From assembly GCA_046542915.1 (NCBI GenBank), contig JBKHAI010000002.1:1-28602 (forward strand): a stretch of 28,602 bases of DNA, written 5' to 3'. Origin of the DNA: SKVL01 sp046542915 (GTDB taxonomy: Bacteria > Patescibacteriota > Minisyncoccia > Phycocordibacterales > CSBR16-193). The position numbers were made by a program, and so were the translations under genes. This document shows, piece by piece, positions 1 through 8,605 of the stretch. The notes beneath the pieces are model-generated. The model saw only the letters and a list, made by a program, of their open reading frames with translations, ran no database searches and was not told the DNA's origin. Positions within the stretch are counted from its first letter, which is position 1. The number at the start of each line of letters is the position of its first letter.

Positions 1-25
1 GATCCTTATTTCCAATGTTAATAAA

Positions 26-74
26 ATATTCTCATATTCTAGAATATGAGAATATGGGGGTAGTGTCTTTTTTT
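26..74 (+). terminator. Palindrome plus T-run, probable terminator (repeat copy 1)
   Basis: Positions 26-55 are a perfect 30-bp palindrome centred on TTCTAGAA, followed by GGGGG and a seven-T run at 68-74. This looks like a rho-independent terminator for a gene ending before the window. The same 30-bp core recurs at 11830-11859, also followed by G4 and T-rich sequence, so it is also a dispersed repeat. The stem is almost all A/T, which is weak for a classical terminator. Confidence 0.5.
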
Positions 75-172
75 GAAAGCGGATGTTTATAAAGGAAAAA
101 AATAAGGTAGAAAGGTGCTAAATAATATCTAGCGAAAAAAATGATATTTATTTCCTCTTGATCCGATCGGGG

Positions 173-181
173 TGCTATAAT
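173..181 (+). promoter_or_regulatory. Extended -10 promoter for the DedA-family gene
   Basis: TGC followed by TATAAT at 176-181 forms an extended -10. The ATG lies only 7 nt downstream, so the expected transcription start nearly coincides with the start codon, implying a leaderless mRNA. No good -35 is visible at the usual spacing. Confidence 0.6.
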
Positions 182-188
182 ATGAGTT

Positions 189-845
189 ATGATATTTGAG
201 GTAGTCAGTTATTTGGAGGAGGTGGTACGAAGTTTCGGTGTTTGGGGTGTTCTTTTGGCTTCCTTTTCGGAGGAGGTCATAGCTTTTTTACCGTCACCTT
301 TGGTTATGACCGCTTCCGGATTTTTCTTACTTGAAGGGGAACTTTCCTTGCAGTTCTTTTTCTTTTTGATATTTATGATAGCTATTCCGTATGCTGTTGG
401 CGTAACCGTAGCGTCATTTCTTTTCTATGGAGTTCTTTATTTCTTTGGGGAGCGCGCGGTTAAAAGGTGGGGGAAATGGTTCGGGTTGTCTTGGGGACAC
501 ATAGAGAAATGGAAAGGTAAGATGCAAAGTACTTACAAAGATGAAGCAATGCTTTTCTTTTTTCGGGTTGTTCCTATAATACCTAGTGCGGCTCTCGCTT
601 CCATTTGTGGTTTTATAAAAATGAATTTAGTAAAGTACACTCTTGTTACTTTTTTGGGAGTTTCTGTCAGAGCTTCCATATTTGCTTCTTTAGGCTGGTA
701 TCTAGGTGAATCATATCGTCGTTATGCCACGCGTATAGCGGAACTGGAGTCTACTATCGGTCTCATTATTCTTTTTCTTTTTGTCTCGTTACTTATTTTT
801 CTTTTAATTTATACACATGCTCGTTCCAAGAATGTGGTACAATAA
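189..845 (+). CDS. DedA/VTT-domain (SNARE-associated) membrane protein
   Basis: This 218-residue polytopic membrane protein belongs by pattern to the DedA/VTT family, whose members act as lipid scramblases or flippases and in membrane homeostasis. The N-terminal part carries an E-x-x-x-F-L-P-S-P segment like the family's re-entrant loop. The C-terminal half has the typical F-F-R-x-x-P-I-I-P stretch, then a conserved glycine region and a long hydrophobic segment ending GWYLGES. The length of about 220 residues is normal for DedA proteins. The start is fixed by an extended -10 just upstream (leaderless). It is followed by the AI-2E-type permease after 21 bp; a separate -10 lies at the end of this gene. 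The lipid substrate cannot be told from sequence. Confidence 0.8.
   Translation: MIFEVVSYLEEVVRSFGVWGVLLASFSEEVIAFLPSPLVMTASGFFLLEGELSLQFFFFLIFMIAIPYAVGVTVASFLFYGVLYFFGERAVKRWGKWFGLSWGHIEKWKGKMQSTYKDEAMLFFFRVVPIIPSAALASICGFIKMNLVKYTLVTFLGVSVRASIFASLGWYLGESYRRYATRIAELESTIGLIILFLFVSLLIFLLIYTHARSKNVVQ
835..843 (+). promoter_or_regulatory. Extended -10 promoter for the AI-2E-family gene
   Basis: TGG TACAAT overlaps the last codons of the preceding gene. The predicted start near 850 would leave a leader of about 16 nt without any Shine-Dalgarno match. Confidence 0.45.
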
Positions 846-866
846 CCTTGCGCGCACCTAGTATTC

Positions 867-1958
867 ATGTTAACAGCTAAAGCACAGGTTAAGTTTTTCA
901 CACTGCTTTCGTTGGCAGTGTTGGTATTGGCATTTTTTGTCATTAAACCTTATTTGACCGCTCTTTTTTTAGCGGTCATTTTTGTTACCGCTTTCATACC
1001 GGTACATCGGTTTATCAGAAGGGCCGTCGGCGGCTTTCAGAACTTGGCGGCTTTATTGAGTACCACTCTTGTTTTATTGATAATTTTGGTGCCTGTGGCC
1101 GTTTTTGGCTTTTTGGTCTTCCAAGAAGCACAAGAGATGTACCAGAAAAGTACGGAAGAGGTTTTTATGTTCGGTTCTCTGGAAGAGGTTGTAATAACGA
1201 TGGAGGAAAATATCTCAGAAATAGTTCCGGGGTTGGATCTGGACATTCGTCATTACACGGAAATAGAAGAAGTGATCCAACAAGGTTTCGGTTTTGTTGT
1301 GAATTATTATGATAAGGTCTTGGCGGGATTTATCCACTTGGGTATCGGGACTTTTTTAACGGTCTTGGGAACTTTTTATCTTTTCCGGGATGGAGGGAAG
1401 GTCTTGAAAAAAATTAGGAAACTTAGTCCTTTCAAGAGAGAGTACACGAATATGATAATTGATAAGATAGCTGAAACTGTTAATGCCGTAGTGCGGGGTA
1501 GATTGTTGGTTGGAGTTATTATGGGGTTCTTGGTGGGGGTTGGTTTTGCTCTTTTTAACCTTCCCAGTCCTTTGTTGTGGGGATGTGTGACCGCGATCGC
1601 TTCGATGCTCCCGGTGCTTGGTCCCATGTTAATAATTATCCCCACCTCCCTAATTCTCTTTTTCTCAGGTATTATTTGGTCAGCGATCGGGATATTGGCT
1701 TGGGGGACAATATCAGTGATCTTGATAGATGAATATCTAAGTTCTGTTCTAATAGACCAACGTATGCAGATCCACCCTTTTTTGGTCCTGGTCTCTGTTA
1801 TAGGGGGCATTAGTTTTTTTGGACCTATTGGGTTTGTGGTTGGTCCGGTTGTCTTGGCGCTTTTGTTTGCTATACTTGAGATATATCCGCTTATTACCAA
1901 ACCGGAGGCTTACGAAGGTCAATGGGTGGTGCTTGGTGACAATGATCATGAACAATAA
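867..1958 (+). CDS. AI-2E family transporter (PerM/YdbI-type permease)
   Basis: This 363-residue integral membrane protein has about eight hydrophobic segments arranged as in the AI-2E (PerM) family. There is an N-terminal pair of helices, a soluble amphipathic middle (roughly residues 90-150), and a C-terminal block with the family's glycine-rich signature around G-G-I-S-F-F-G-P-I-G-F-V-V-G-P. Members have been linked to export of autoinducer-2 or to Na+/H+ exchange, but most have no proven substrate. It ends in a short hydrophilic tail. The glycosyltransferase gene starts 18 bp downstream, suggesting read-through into the glucan module. Family assignment is secure; transported compound unknown. 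Confidence 0.85.
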   Translation: MLTAKAQVKFFTLLSLAVLVLAFFVIKPYLTALFLAVIFVTAFIPVHRFIRRAVGGFQNLAALLSTTLVLLIILVPVAVFGFLVFQEAQEMYQKSTEEVFMFGSLEEVVITMEENISEIVPGLDLDIRHYTEIEEVIQQGFGFVVNYYDKVLAGFIHLGIGTFLTVLGTFYLFRDGGKVLKKIRKLSPFKREYTNMIIDKIAETVNAVVRGRLLVGVIMGFLVGVGFALFNLPSPLLWGCVTAIASMLPVLGPMLIIIPTSLILFFSGIIWSAIGILAWGTISVILIDEYLSSVLIDQRMQIHPFLVLVSVIGGISFFGPIGFVVGPVVLALLFAILEIYPLITKPEAYEGQWVVLGDNDHEQ

Positions 1959-1976
1959 TATGTACACTAAATACTT

Positions 1977-3239
1977 ATGAAAGTCTTGATGTTCGGTTGG
2001 GAATTTCCTCCACACAACAGTGGTGGACTCGGGGTGGCCTGCAAGGGGATCGTTGATTCTCTTTGTGCTCAAGGTACCGCTGTTTCTTTTGTTCTGCCGA
2101 AGCAGGTGCCACTTGATCCTTCAAGTAAGAATGTCATATTTGCCGATAACGCTAAAGCTCTTCTTGATGCCAAAGGGGTTGATGTTATGTTAATGCCCTA
2201 TATGACCTCTGAAGGTTATCAGGATAATTTAAATAAATTAGAAGATCTAAGAGATCATAAAAAAAATAAGAAGAAAAACAGAAAAAATACCTCCCAATAC
2301 TCTCGGACCTTAATAGAGGAAGTCTCTCGATACGGAGAGTTGGCCGAGGATATTGCTGAAGCCGAAGATCACGACATTATCCATGCTCATGATTGGTTGT
2401 CTTTTGAGGCCGGCATCTCCGCCAAAAAGAAAAGTGGCAAGCCGTTCATAGCTCACGTCCATGCTACCGAGTTTGATCGTAGTGGCAGTGGTATCAACCA
2501 AAGTGTCTATGATATTGAGAAAAAAGGAGTTCATATGGCCGATCAGGTCGTTGCGGTCTCTCATTTTACGAAAGAGATCTTGATCAATCATTATAATGTT
2601 CCGGAAAAGAAGATAGCCGTGGTACACAACGGTATAGACGAAGAACAATACCGGAAGGCACCTGAGGTTTCTCCGGCCGCCATGGTTAGCCGACTAAAGA
2701 ACCAAGGGTATAAAATAGTTCTCTTTGTCGGGAGAATAACTTTTCAAAAAGGACCGGATTATTTCGTAAAGATGGCGGAGAGAGTGCGGACCCATGAACC
2801 TAACGCCTTTTTTGTTGTCTCCGGTTCCGGAGATATGGAAAAACAAATGATCCGTGAAGTTGCCGCCGCTCGTATGTCAGACAGGTTCATCTTTACCGGA
2901 TTTATTAGAGGTGAGGCCCTTGATACCGTCTACAGAGCCGCCGATATATATATTATGCCCTCGGTTTCCGAACCCTTTGGATTAACTCCCTTGGAGGCCA
3001 TGATACAGAACACTCCGGTTTTAATATCCAAACAGGCCGGCGTCAGCGAAGTGGTTAGTCATGCTCTTAAAGTAAATTTCTGGGACGTTGATGATATGGC
3101 TTGTAAGGTTATCTCTGTGCTGAAAAATCCTTCTTTACAGCAGTGCCTGCGAACGAATGGAAAGTCGGAAGTGTCACAAGTTAACTGGCAAAAGGCCGCC
3201 GAAAAACTGGCACTTCTTTACAAGCAACTGGCTAAGTAG
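1977..3239 (+). CDS. GT4/GT5-type glycosyltransferase, probable glycogen/starch synthase
   Basis: This 420-residue enzyme with a GT-B fold probably elongates an alpha-1,4-glucan from a nucleotide-sugar donor. The N-terminus has the glycogen-synthase-like F-G-W-E-F-P-P-x-x-S-G-G-L-G loop (residues 6-19) that contacts the acceptor and donor. HAHDW lies at 136-140. The C-terminal donor domain carries VGRITFQKG with the phosphate-binding R253 and K258, and the E-x7-E retaining motif (E332, E340, in SEPFGLTPLEA). A lysine-rich insertion (about residues 94-103) sits in the N-domain. The next genes encode GH57 and GH15 alpha-glucan hydrolases, which supports a glycogen-like substrate over a cell-envelope role, although GT4 sugar specificity cannot be settled from sequence. 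Confidence 0.8.
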   Translation: MKVLMFGWEFPPHNSGGLGVACKGIVDSLCAQGTAVSFVLPKQVPLDPSSKNVIFADNAKALLDAKGVDVMLMPYMTSEGYQDNLNKLEDLRDHKKNKKKNRKNTSQYSRTLIEEVSRYGELAEDIAEAEDHDIIHAHDWLSFEAGISAKKKSGKPFIAHVHATEFDRSGSGINQSVYDIEKKGVHMADQVVAVSHFTKEILINHYNVPEKKIAVVHNGIDEEQYRKAPEVSPAAMVSRLKNQGYKIVLFVGRITFQKGPDYFVKMAERVRTHEPNAFFVVSGSGDMEKQMIREVAAARMSDRFIFTGFIRGEALDTVYRAADIYIMPSVSEPFGLTPLEAMIQNTPVLISKQAGVSEVVSHALKVNFWDVDDMACKVISVLKNPSLQQCLRTNGKSEVSQVNWQKAAEKLALLYKQLAK

Positions 3240-3384
3240 ACCGCCGGCAAAAATATTTTCCAAAGTTCGGGATAAGTCGGCTTTTGAAGCTGTTTGTAAA
3301 CATTGCTTAAGTGTCCGTCTTCAAGTTATTATACCTAAAGGTGCTTTTTTAAATGCAAACTTTTATTAAATAAAATTCAAGAAT

Positions 3385-4611
3385 ATGGCCTCGATCTGTT
3401 TCTACTTCCAAGTTCATCAACCGTTCCGTGTTAAAAAATACGGGATTTTTGATATTGGTGATGCTGACTATTTCACAGATGACAGCGAGACAGATCTTAA
3501 TAATAAAAGGATACTGAAAAAGGTGGCCAATAAATGTTACTTGCCGGCCAATAAAGTTTTGAAAGATGTTTTAGATACCAATCCTGATTTTCGTGCCAGT
3601 TTCTCTTTTTCCGGTGTGTTTCTGGAGCAATGTGCCTTATACGCTCCGGAGGTTTTGGAGTCTTTTAAGGAACTAGTGGAAACCGGCAGGGTGGAGTTAA
3701 TGAGTGAAACCTATTATCATTCCCTGGCCGCTCTTTATTCACAGAAAGAATTTGAAAGACAGGTAAAACTCCACAGCGAGGTCATTCAAGAGATATTTGA
3801 TCTAACTCCGCAGGTGTTTCGAAATACCGAGTTGATCTACAACAACGAGATCGCTAAAGAAGCCAAAAGAATGGGCTTTAAGGCAGTGTTAGCGGAAGGA
3901 GCCGATCACATTCTGGGGTGGAGGAGCCCCAACTTCTTATATCAACCTACCGGAATAGATGACCTTGCGTTACTTTTAAAAAATTACCGCCTGTCTGATG
4001 ATGTCGCTTTCAGATTCGGAGAAAAGGCCTGGAAAGAGTATCCGTTGACGGCGGAAAAATTCGCCAACTGGGTATCGGCACACAATGGAAGCGGGGAGAT
4101 CATAAATCTTTTTATGGACTATGAAACCTTTGGTGAACACCAGTGGGAAGACACCGGTATCTTTGATTTCTTGAGGCATTTCCCTGCCGAGTATCTAAAA
4201 CATCCCGATAATGATTTTGTAACTCCCACCGAGGCCCTTGAAAGATACAAGACGGTTGGAGAGCTGGATGTTCCTAATTATGTTTCTTGGGCTGATGTTG
4301 AAAGAGACATCTCAGCTTGGCGTTCTAATGAGATACAGTACGACGCTTTAAGATGTGTCTACGAAATGGAAAGGGAGGTCATAGAGTTGGGTGATCAGGA
4401 GATCCTGCATATGTGGAGAAAGCTACAGACCTCGGACCATTTTTATTATATGTGCACCAAGTGGTTCCAAGACGGTGATGTTCATAAGTATTTTAATCCC
4501 TATGATTCACCTTACGAGGCCTTTATCGCTTTTAGTAATGTTTTAAATGATCTGCGAATAAGAATTGAACAAAAAAAAGAAAAAAAGAGTTCCAAAAAGA
4601 CGAAAGCATAA
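3385..4611 (+). CDS. Glycoside hydrolase family 57 (alpha-amylase-like)
   Basis: This 408-residue GH57 enzyme should act on alpha-1,4-glucans. Visible family regions are HQP at residues 11-13, the F-S-G-V-F-L-E segment near 75-81, F-R-N-T-E with the predicted nucleophile E149, and M-D-Y-E-T-F-G with the predicted acid/base D245. The latter two match GH57 alpha-amylase-like proteins better than 4-alpha-glucanotransferases. There is no signal peptide, so it is probably cytoplasmic and works on stored glucan made by the neighbouring synthase. The tail is lysine-rich. A TAAAAT at 3371-3376 lies 8 nt before the ATG, compatible with a leaderless transcript. The 145-bp gap before this gene holds no other gene. 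Hydrolase versus transferase activity is not decidable by eye. Confidence 0.87.
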   Translation: MASICFYFQVHQPFRVKKYGIFDIGDADYFTDDSETDLNNKRILKKVANKCYLPANKVLKDVLDTNPDFRASFSFSGVFLEQCALYAPEVLESFKELVETGRVELMSETYYHSLAALYSQKEFERQVKLHSEVIQEIFDLTPQVFRNTELIYNNEIAKEAKRMGFKAVLAEGADHILGWRSPNFLYQPTGIDDLALLLKNYRLSDDVAFRFGEKAWKEYPLTAEKFANWVSAHNGSGEIINLFMDYETFGEHQWEDTGIFDFLRHFPAEYLKHPDNDFVTPTEALERYKTVGELDVPNYVSWADVERDISAWRSNEIQYDALRCVYEMEREVIELGDQEILHMWRKLQTSDHFYYMCTKWFQDGDVHKYFNPYDSPYEAFIAFSNVLNDLRIRIEQKKEKKSSKKTKA

Positions 4612-4639
4612 AAACTTCTTTAAAAGATAAATATTTTTT

Positions 4640-5272
4640 ATGAGTAGAGATGATAAAAAAAAGAAAAAAAGCTTCTGGGAAGAATTCTTCGGTATTCCCG
4701 ATGATGAAGAAGATCTTCATTCAGATCAAGAAGGAACCAGAATTCCGATACGTAACGAGGAAGAGGATATTATGAATGTTCTTGAAGGGGGGCGGAGTAA
4801 AGACAAAAGGTCTTTTGAAGAGAGAGATGATGAAGAAAAAGTGGTGGAAACAGAAGAAAGAGGTGAAGAAATAGAAGACACCGAGGAGGTGGAAACCGAG
4901 AAGGATCATATTGAAGATGAGCGAGGTGACCATGAACAGGAGGATCTGATCAATGAGGACACTGAAGAAGGGTCAAAAGAGAAAAAAATAACTCCGGTGC
5001 GGGCGGATGCTGATGAGTTGCCCAAGGCACCACAAGGTCAGCGTTTCTTCATTCATGAAGGACCTTCTTTAGGTGATCTGTATGACCTTCATTATTATCT
5101 GGATACGATAACCGAAAATCAGCTGAACCATCATGTTAACGAGGACAGGAACGATTTTGCTTGTTGGGTTCGGGATGTCTTAGGAGAGCGGGAGCTTGCC
5201 TCTAAACTTGAAGCGGCCTCCGGTAGGGAGGAGATGCGTGATATCTTGTCAGTTTATATTAATTTGAAATAA
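4640..5272 (+). CDS. Acidic protein with C-terminal DUF5752-like domain
   Basis: This 210-residue protein has two parts. Residues 1 to about 130 are low-complexity and highly charged, dominated by Glu/Asp with Lys/Arg, starting with a KKKKKSFWEEFFGIP segment; this part is probably disordered. Residues from about 133 to 210 form a compact domain containing F-F-I-H-E-G-P, an H-H-V-N-E-D-R-N-D-F-A-C-W-V-R-D-V-L-G core and a helical end, resembling DUF5752, which recurs beside glucan-handling genes. No catalytic role is known. It sits between the GH57 gene (28 bp upstream) and the GH15 gene (6 bp downstream), so it may be an accessory or scaffold for glucan metabolism. That role is inferred from context only. 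Confidence 0.65.
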   Translation: MSRDDKKKKKSFWEEFFGIPDDEEDLHSDQEGTRIPIRNEEEDIMNVLEGGRSKDKRSFEERDDEEKVVETEERGEEIEDTEEVETEKDHIEDERGDHEQEDLINEDTEEGSKEKKITPVRADADELPKAPQGQRFFIHEGPSLGDLYDLHYYLDTITENQLNHHVNEDRNDFACWVRDVLGERELASKLEAASGREEMRDILSVYINLK

Positions 5273-5278
5273 TTTTTT

Positions 5279-7261
5279 ATGGCACGTCCTTTGGTATTGG
5301 GTAACGGAATGATATTGGTGGGTCTTGATGAAAATGGTCAAGTTCGGGAATTTTATTTTCCTTACGTCGGTTCCGAAAATCATATCGGGAGAAGGGATGT
5401 CCATAAAATAGGCGTTTGGGTGGATAACCGGATGAGCTGGTTTAACGATGAGGAATGGGATATTGATGTCCGTTATAAGGATGAAATGATGACATCGGAT
5501 ATTACTGCGCATAACGAAGATATGCGTTTGACCATCAAATTCTCCGATGTGGTTTATAACGAAAAGAACATTTTCTTGCGGTCAATGAAAGTTGAGAACC
5601 ACGATGAAAATGAACGCGAGATCAAGATATTCTTTAACCAGCAGTTTGAGATATCCCAAACTTATTACGCCGACACTGCCTATTACAACCCTGCTTTGCA
5701 TTCTCTGATACATTACAAGGGCAGGAGGGTTTTTTTGGTCAGTGCTCGGGATGATAACGGGAGTTTTTTCACTGAATATTCCACCGGACTTTTTAATATT
5801 GAAGGCAAGGAAGGTACTTGGAGGGATGCTGAAGACGGGCGACTTTCCAAAAATCCGATAGAACACGGAGAAGTAGATTCAACGATGGGACTGGTTTTGA
5901 AAGTGAAAGGGAGGGGAGAGCGAAAGGCTCAATATTGGATCTGTGTTGGGGAGACCTTGGGAGAAGCTGAAAGATTGCAAGGACATCTTTTATACAAAAG
6001 TGAAGAACATGTTATTGAAAGTACCAGTAATTTCTGGCATGCTTGGGTCAACAATCACGATATTGACTTTAAAGATCTGTCTCAGGAAGCGGTTTCCGCT
6101 TTTAAAAGATCTCTTATAGTTATCAGGACTCAATGCGATAACAGAGGCGGGATCATTGCTTCCGGGGATTCGGATCAGTTTCAATACGGTCGGGATACCT
6201 ACAGTTACGTTTGGCCGCGCGACGGGGTTTTTATATCTTTAGCTATGGATAAAGCCGGTTACTCAGGGGTGCCGGAAAGATTTTATAGTTTCTGTAATAA
6301 AGTGATGGCCCAAGGTGGGTATATGCTTCATAAATACCAGCCCGATATGTCCCTGGGAAGTTCTTGGCATCCGTGGGTACAGGGAGAAGAGCCGCAACTT
6401 GCTATCCAAGAGGACGAAACCGCTCTTTTGTTAGTGGGACTTTGGGAGCATTATCAACTGAACAAGAATTTGGAGTTTGTGGAAAGTATTTATAATTCTT
6501 TTATTAAAAATAGTGCCGAGTTCATAAAAAGTTACAGAGACGAAAGAACCGGACTTCCGCGTCCCAGTTATGACCTTTGGGAAGAAAACTATGCGGTGTC
6601 AACTTTTGCTACCGCGGCTGTTTATGGGGCGCTTGTTGCCGCTTCTAATTTTGCCGATCTTTTAGGAAAAGATGAGGAAAGGGATCGTTATGCCCGAGTT
6701 GCGTCAGAGATAAAGCAAACTATTATTAAATACCTGTATGATGAAGATGCCGGTTATTTCCTAAAAGCGGTGCGACTGGAGGCCGGAGATGTTATACCGG
6801 ACCGAGTAGTTGATGTCAGTTCTTTTTACGGGATCTTTCGTTTCGGGGTCCTTCCGGTAGATGATGGTCGTCTGGAAAGCGCTTTCAAAGTTACTAAGGA
6901 AAACCTATCTGACACTATACCTATCGGTGGAGTGGCTCGTTATGAAAATGATATGTATCACGCCCCGGAGGGTGGCTATACTGATGTACCCGGTAATCCT
7001 TGGTTTGTTACCACTCTTTGGTTGATCCAGTATAAAATAGCAAAAGCCAGAACCAAGGAAGATCTTGGTTTTATTAACTCGGAGTTACAATGGGCCATAG
7101 ACCACACATTGCCTTCCGGGGTTATGTCTGAGCAGTTGGATCCGTATACCGGTAAGCAGTTATCGGTTGCTCCTTTAACTTGGAGCCATGCCGAGTTTGT
7201 CTTAGCGGTTATGGCATATTTGGACAAACTGCAGGAATTTGAAGAAGGTTGTGGTGAGTAA
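5279..7261 (+). CDS. Glycoside hydrolase family 15 (glucoamylase-like)
   Basis: This 660-residue GH15 enzyme is expected to release glucose from the non-reducing ends of alpha-glucans, or to act on trehalose or a related sugar. Residues 1 to about 250 form the N-terminal beta-sandwich of bacterial and archaeal glucoamylases. The (alpha/alpha)6 barrel follows, with YVWPRDG at 310-316, Y-D-L-W-E-E at 431-436 carrying the predicted general acid, and a second acidic site in the M-S-E-Q-L-D-P-Y-T-G region (E618), followed by P-L-T-W-S-H-A-E-F at 632-640. There is no signal peptide, so it is probably intracellular. The ATG is preceded by a T6 run and lies 6 bp after the DUF5752-like gene, so the two are surely cotranscribed. 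Confidence 0.87.
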   Translation: MARPLVLGNGMILVGLDENGQVREFYFPYVGSENHIGRRDVHKIGVWVDNRMSWFNDEEWDIDVRYKDEMMTSDITAHNEDMRLTIKFSDVVYNEKNIFLRSMKVENHDENEREIKIFFNQQFEISQTYYADTAYYNPALHSLIHYKGRRVFLVSARDDNGSFFTEYSTGLFNIEGKEGTWRDAEDGRLSKNPIEHGEVDSTMGLVLKVKGRGERKAQYWICVGETLGEAERLQGHLLYKSEEHVIESTSNFWHAWVNNHDIDFKDLSQEAVSAFKRSLIVIRTQCDNRGGIIASGDSDQFQYGRDTYSYVWPRDGVFISLAMDKAGYSGVPERFYSFCNKVMAQGGYMLHKYQPDMSLGSSWHPWVQGEEPQLAIQEDETALLLVGLWEHYQLNKNLEFVESIYNSFIKNSAEFIKSYRDERTGLPRPSYDLWEENYAVSTFATAAVYGALVAASNFADLLGKDEERDRYARVASEIKQTIIKYLYDEDAGYFLKAVRLEAGDVIPDRVVDVSSFYGIFRFGVLPVDDGRLESAFKVTKENLSDTIPIGGVARYENDMYHAPEGGYTDVPGNPWFVTTLWLIQYKIAKARTKEDLGFINSELQWAIDHTLPSGVMSEQLDPYTGKQLSVAPLTWSHAEFVLAVMAYLDKLQEFEEGCGE

Positions 7262-7292
7262 TTTTTTGTCTGTGTTTCTATCGGCGTATCTG

Positions 7293-7301
7293 TGGTAGAA
7301 T
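7293..7301 (+). promoter_or_regulatory. Extended -10 promoter, leaderless start
   Basis: TGG TAGAAT ends 6 nt before the ATG at 7308, placing the predicted transcription start at or just before the start codon. It marks the end of the glucan module and the start of a new transcription unit. Confidence 0.55.
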
Positions 7302-7307
7302 CCTTTT

Positions 7308-7673
7308 ATGTCGGTATTAATAGCTAAATGGCTCGTAGGAGCTCTTTCTATAATTATAGTGGCGGATCTTTTGGATGCTATGGTCGTCTCCGGTCCTTAT
7401 ATTGCTTTAATAGTGGCACTGTTGTGGGGTTTGATGAACGTATCTATTAAGCCACTGATCGTTATCATCACTTTTCCGTTAAATGTATTGACCTTCGGCC
7501 TTTTTACCTTCATTATAAACGGGGCGCTTCTATTATTTCTCTCTTCCTTTGTGGAAGGTCTTTCCGTTGAAGGTTTTTGGTGGGCGATACTGGCCGCGGC
7601 AATGGTGGCGGTTATTAATTGGGGAGGCAATCAGTTGATCAACGCCCTTTCAAGTGAAGAAAAGCGCTCTTGA
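7308..7673 (+). CDS. 4-TM membrane protein, phage holin family 4-like (PF04020 type)
   Basis: This 121-residue protein has four hydrophobic helices and matches the pattern of the Phage_holin_4_2 / mycobacterial 4-TM holin family. The signs are an A-L-L-W-G-L-M-N-V-S-I-K-P segment after the second helix, then F-P-L-N-V-L-T-F-G-L-F, and a final tryptophan-containing helix ending in I-N-W. Despite the name, these proteins are common chromosomal membrane proteins of unknown function, and no other phage gene is nearby. UGA is the stop codon. The next gene begins 32 bp later. Family call is good, function unknown. Confidence 0.75.
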   Translation: MSVLIAKWLVGALSIIIVADLLDAMVVSGPYIALIVALLWGLMNVSIKPLIVIITFPLNVLTFGLFTFIINGALLLFLSSFVEGLSVEGFWWAILAAAMVAVINWGGNQLINALSSEEKRS

Positions 7674-7705
7674 AATTAATTAATAATTAACATTTAAAGA
7701 TAACG

Positions 7706-8596
7706 ATGAAGAAAGTCATAGCTACTCACAACGGTCCTTTTCATAGTGATGACATTTTCGCCGTGGCGACCATAAGTTTATATTTAGGTAAAGATGCGGA
7801 AATTGAGGTTATTCGTACACGGGATGAAGATCGATTAAAAGAAGCCGATATCCTAGTGGATATTGGTGGAGAGTATGATCCGAAAAAGCAAATTTTTGAT
7901 CACCATCAAGAAGGTGGTGCCGGAGAGCGCTTGAATGGCGTGCCTTATGCCTCTTTTGGCTTGGTTTGGGATCATTACGGAAAGTCCTTATGCCAAGACG
8001 CCGAAGTGGCTCGGTTTCTGGATGAGCGGTTGGTACAACCGATAGACGCTGAGGATAACGGTATCAAGATCACTCGAGAAGTTATTGAAGGAGTCAGTCC
8101 TTATACTATTCAGGATCTTTTTTTTGCTTTCTCGCCGAGTTGGAAGGAAGAAGCCGATCAAGATGTTGTTTTTCAGGATTGTGTAGCGATCGCCAAAAGT
8201 GTCTTGGATAGAGAAATAAAAAAAACAAAGGATGAGCTGGAAGCCCAAAGGATCGTAAGGGATCTCTATGAAAGATCAAGTGATAAGCGCCTATTGGTTT
8301 TTGATAACTATTATCCTTGGAAGAGAACCGTTACTTCTTATCCGGAGCCGTTGATCGTGGTCTATCCCGGAATGCAAGGCGATACCTGGCATGCTCAAGT
8401 TGTTCCGGAAAGACCCGAGTCTTTTGATGCCCGGATCAGTTTTCCCGAAAAATGGGCCGGTAAAAGAAACGGTGATCTTGCCAAGGTTTCCGGAGTGGCT
8501 GATGCCGTTTTTTGTCACAACAAAGCTTTCTTGGCCGTGGCCGTTTCCAAAGAAGGGGCTATCAAAATGGCCTCCAAGGCGTTAGAAGATAATTGA
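7706..8596 (+). CDS. MYG1/UPF0160 family DHH-like phosphoesterase
   Basis: This 296-residue protein resembles MYG1 (UPF0160), a metal-dependent DHH-type family that includes a eukaryotic 3'-5' RNA exonuclease. Its N-terminus has the characteristic A-T-H-N-G-P-F-H-S-D-D-I-F-A motif, followed by V-I-R-T-R-D, then D-I-G-G-E-Y-D and a DHHQ motif that supplies metal ligands. The C-terminal half has the family's Y-P-W-K-R segment and a late H-N-K-A-F-L-A-V. Length is typical of short prokaryotic members. It ends in UGA and is followed after 9 bp by obgE, so it is likely in an operon with ribosome and tRNA-related genes. Substrate in bacteria is not established. Confidence 0.82.
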   Translation: MKKVIATHNGPFHSDDIFAVATISLYLGKDAEIEVIRTRDEDRLKEADILVDIGGEYDPKKQIFDHHQEGGAGERLNGVPYASFGLVWDHYGKSLCQDAEVARFLDERLVQPIDAEDNGIKITREVIEGVSPYTIQDLFFAFSPSWKEEADQDVVFQDCVAIAKSVLDREIKKTKDELEAQRIVRDLYERSSDKRLLVFDNYYPWKRTVTSYPEPLIVVYPGMQGDTWHAQVVPERPESFDARISFPEKWAGKRNGDLAKVSGVADAVFCHNKAFLAVAVSKEGAIKMASKALEDN

Positions 8597-8605
8597 TTTT
8601 TTATT

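Noticed and set aside
1376..1900. A 174-codon minus-strand frame within the AI-2E-family gene
   Set aside because: It is a shadow of a clear polytopic membrane protein on the plus strand, with no independent initiation signal.
3157..3369. A 70-codon frame overlapping the end of the glycosyltransferase gene
   Set aside because: It begins within the glycosyltransferase coding region in another frame and has no family-like features or initiation signal.
7308..7673. Holin-family protein as a sign of a prophage
   Set aside because: No integrase, terminase, capsid or lysin gene is nearby; this 4-TM family is a common chromosomal membrane protein despite its name.
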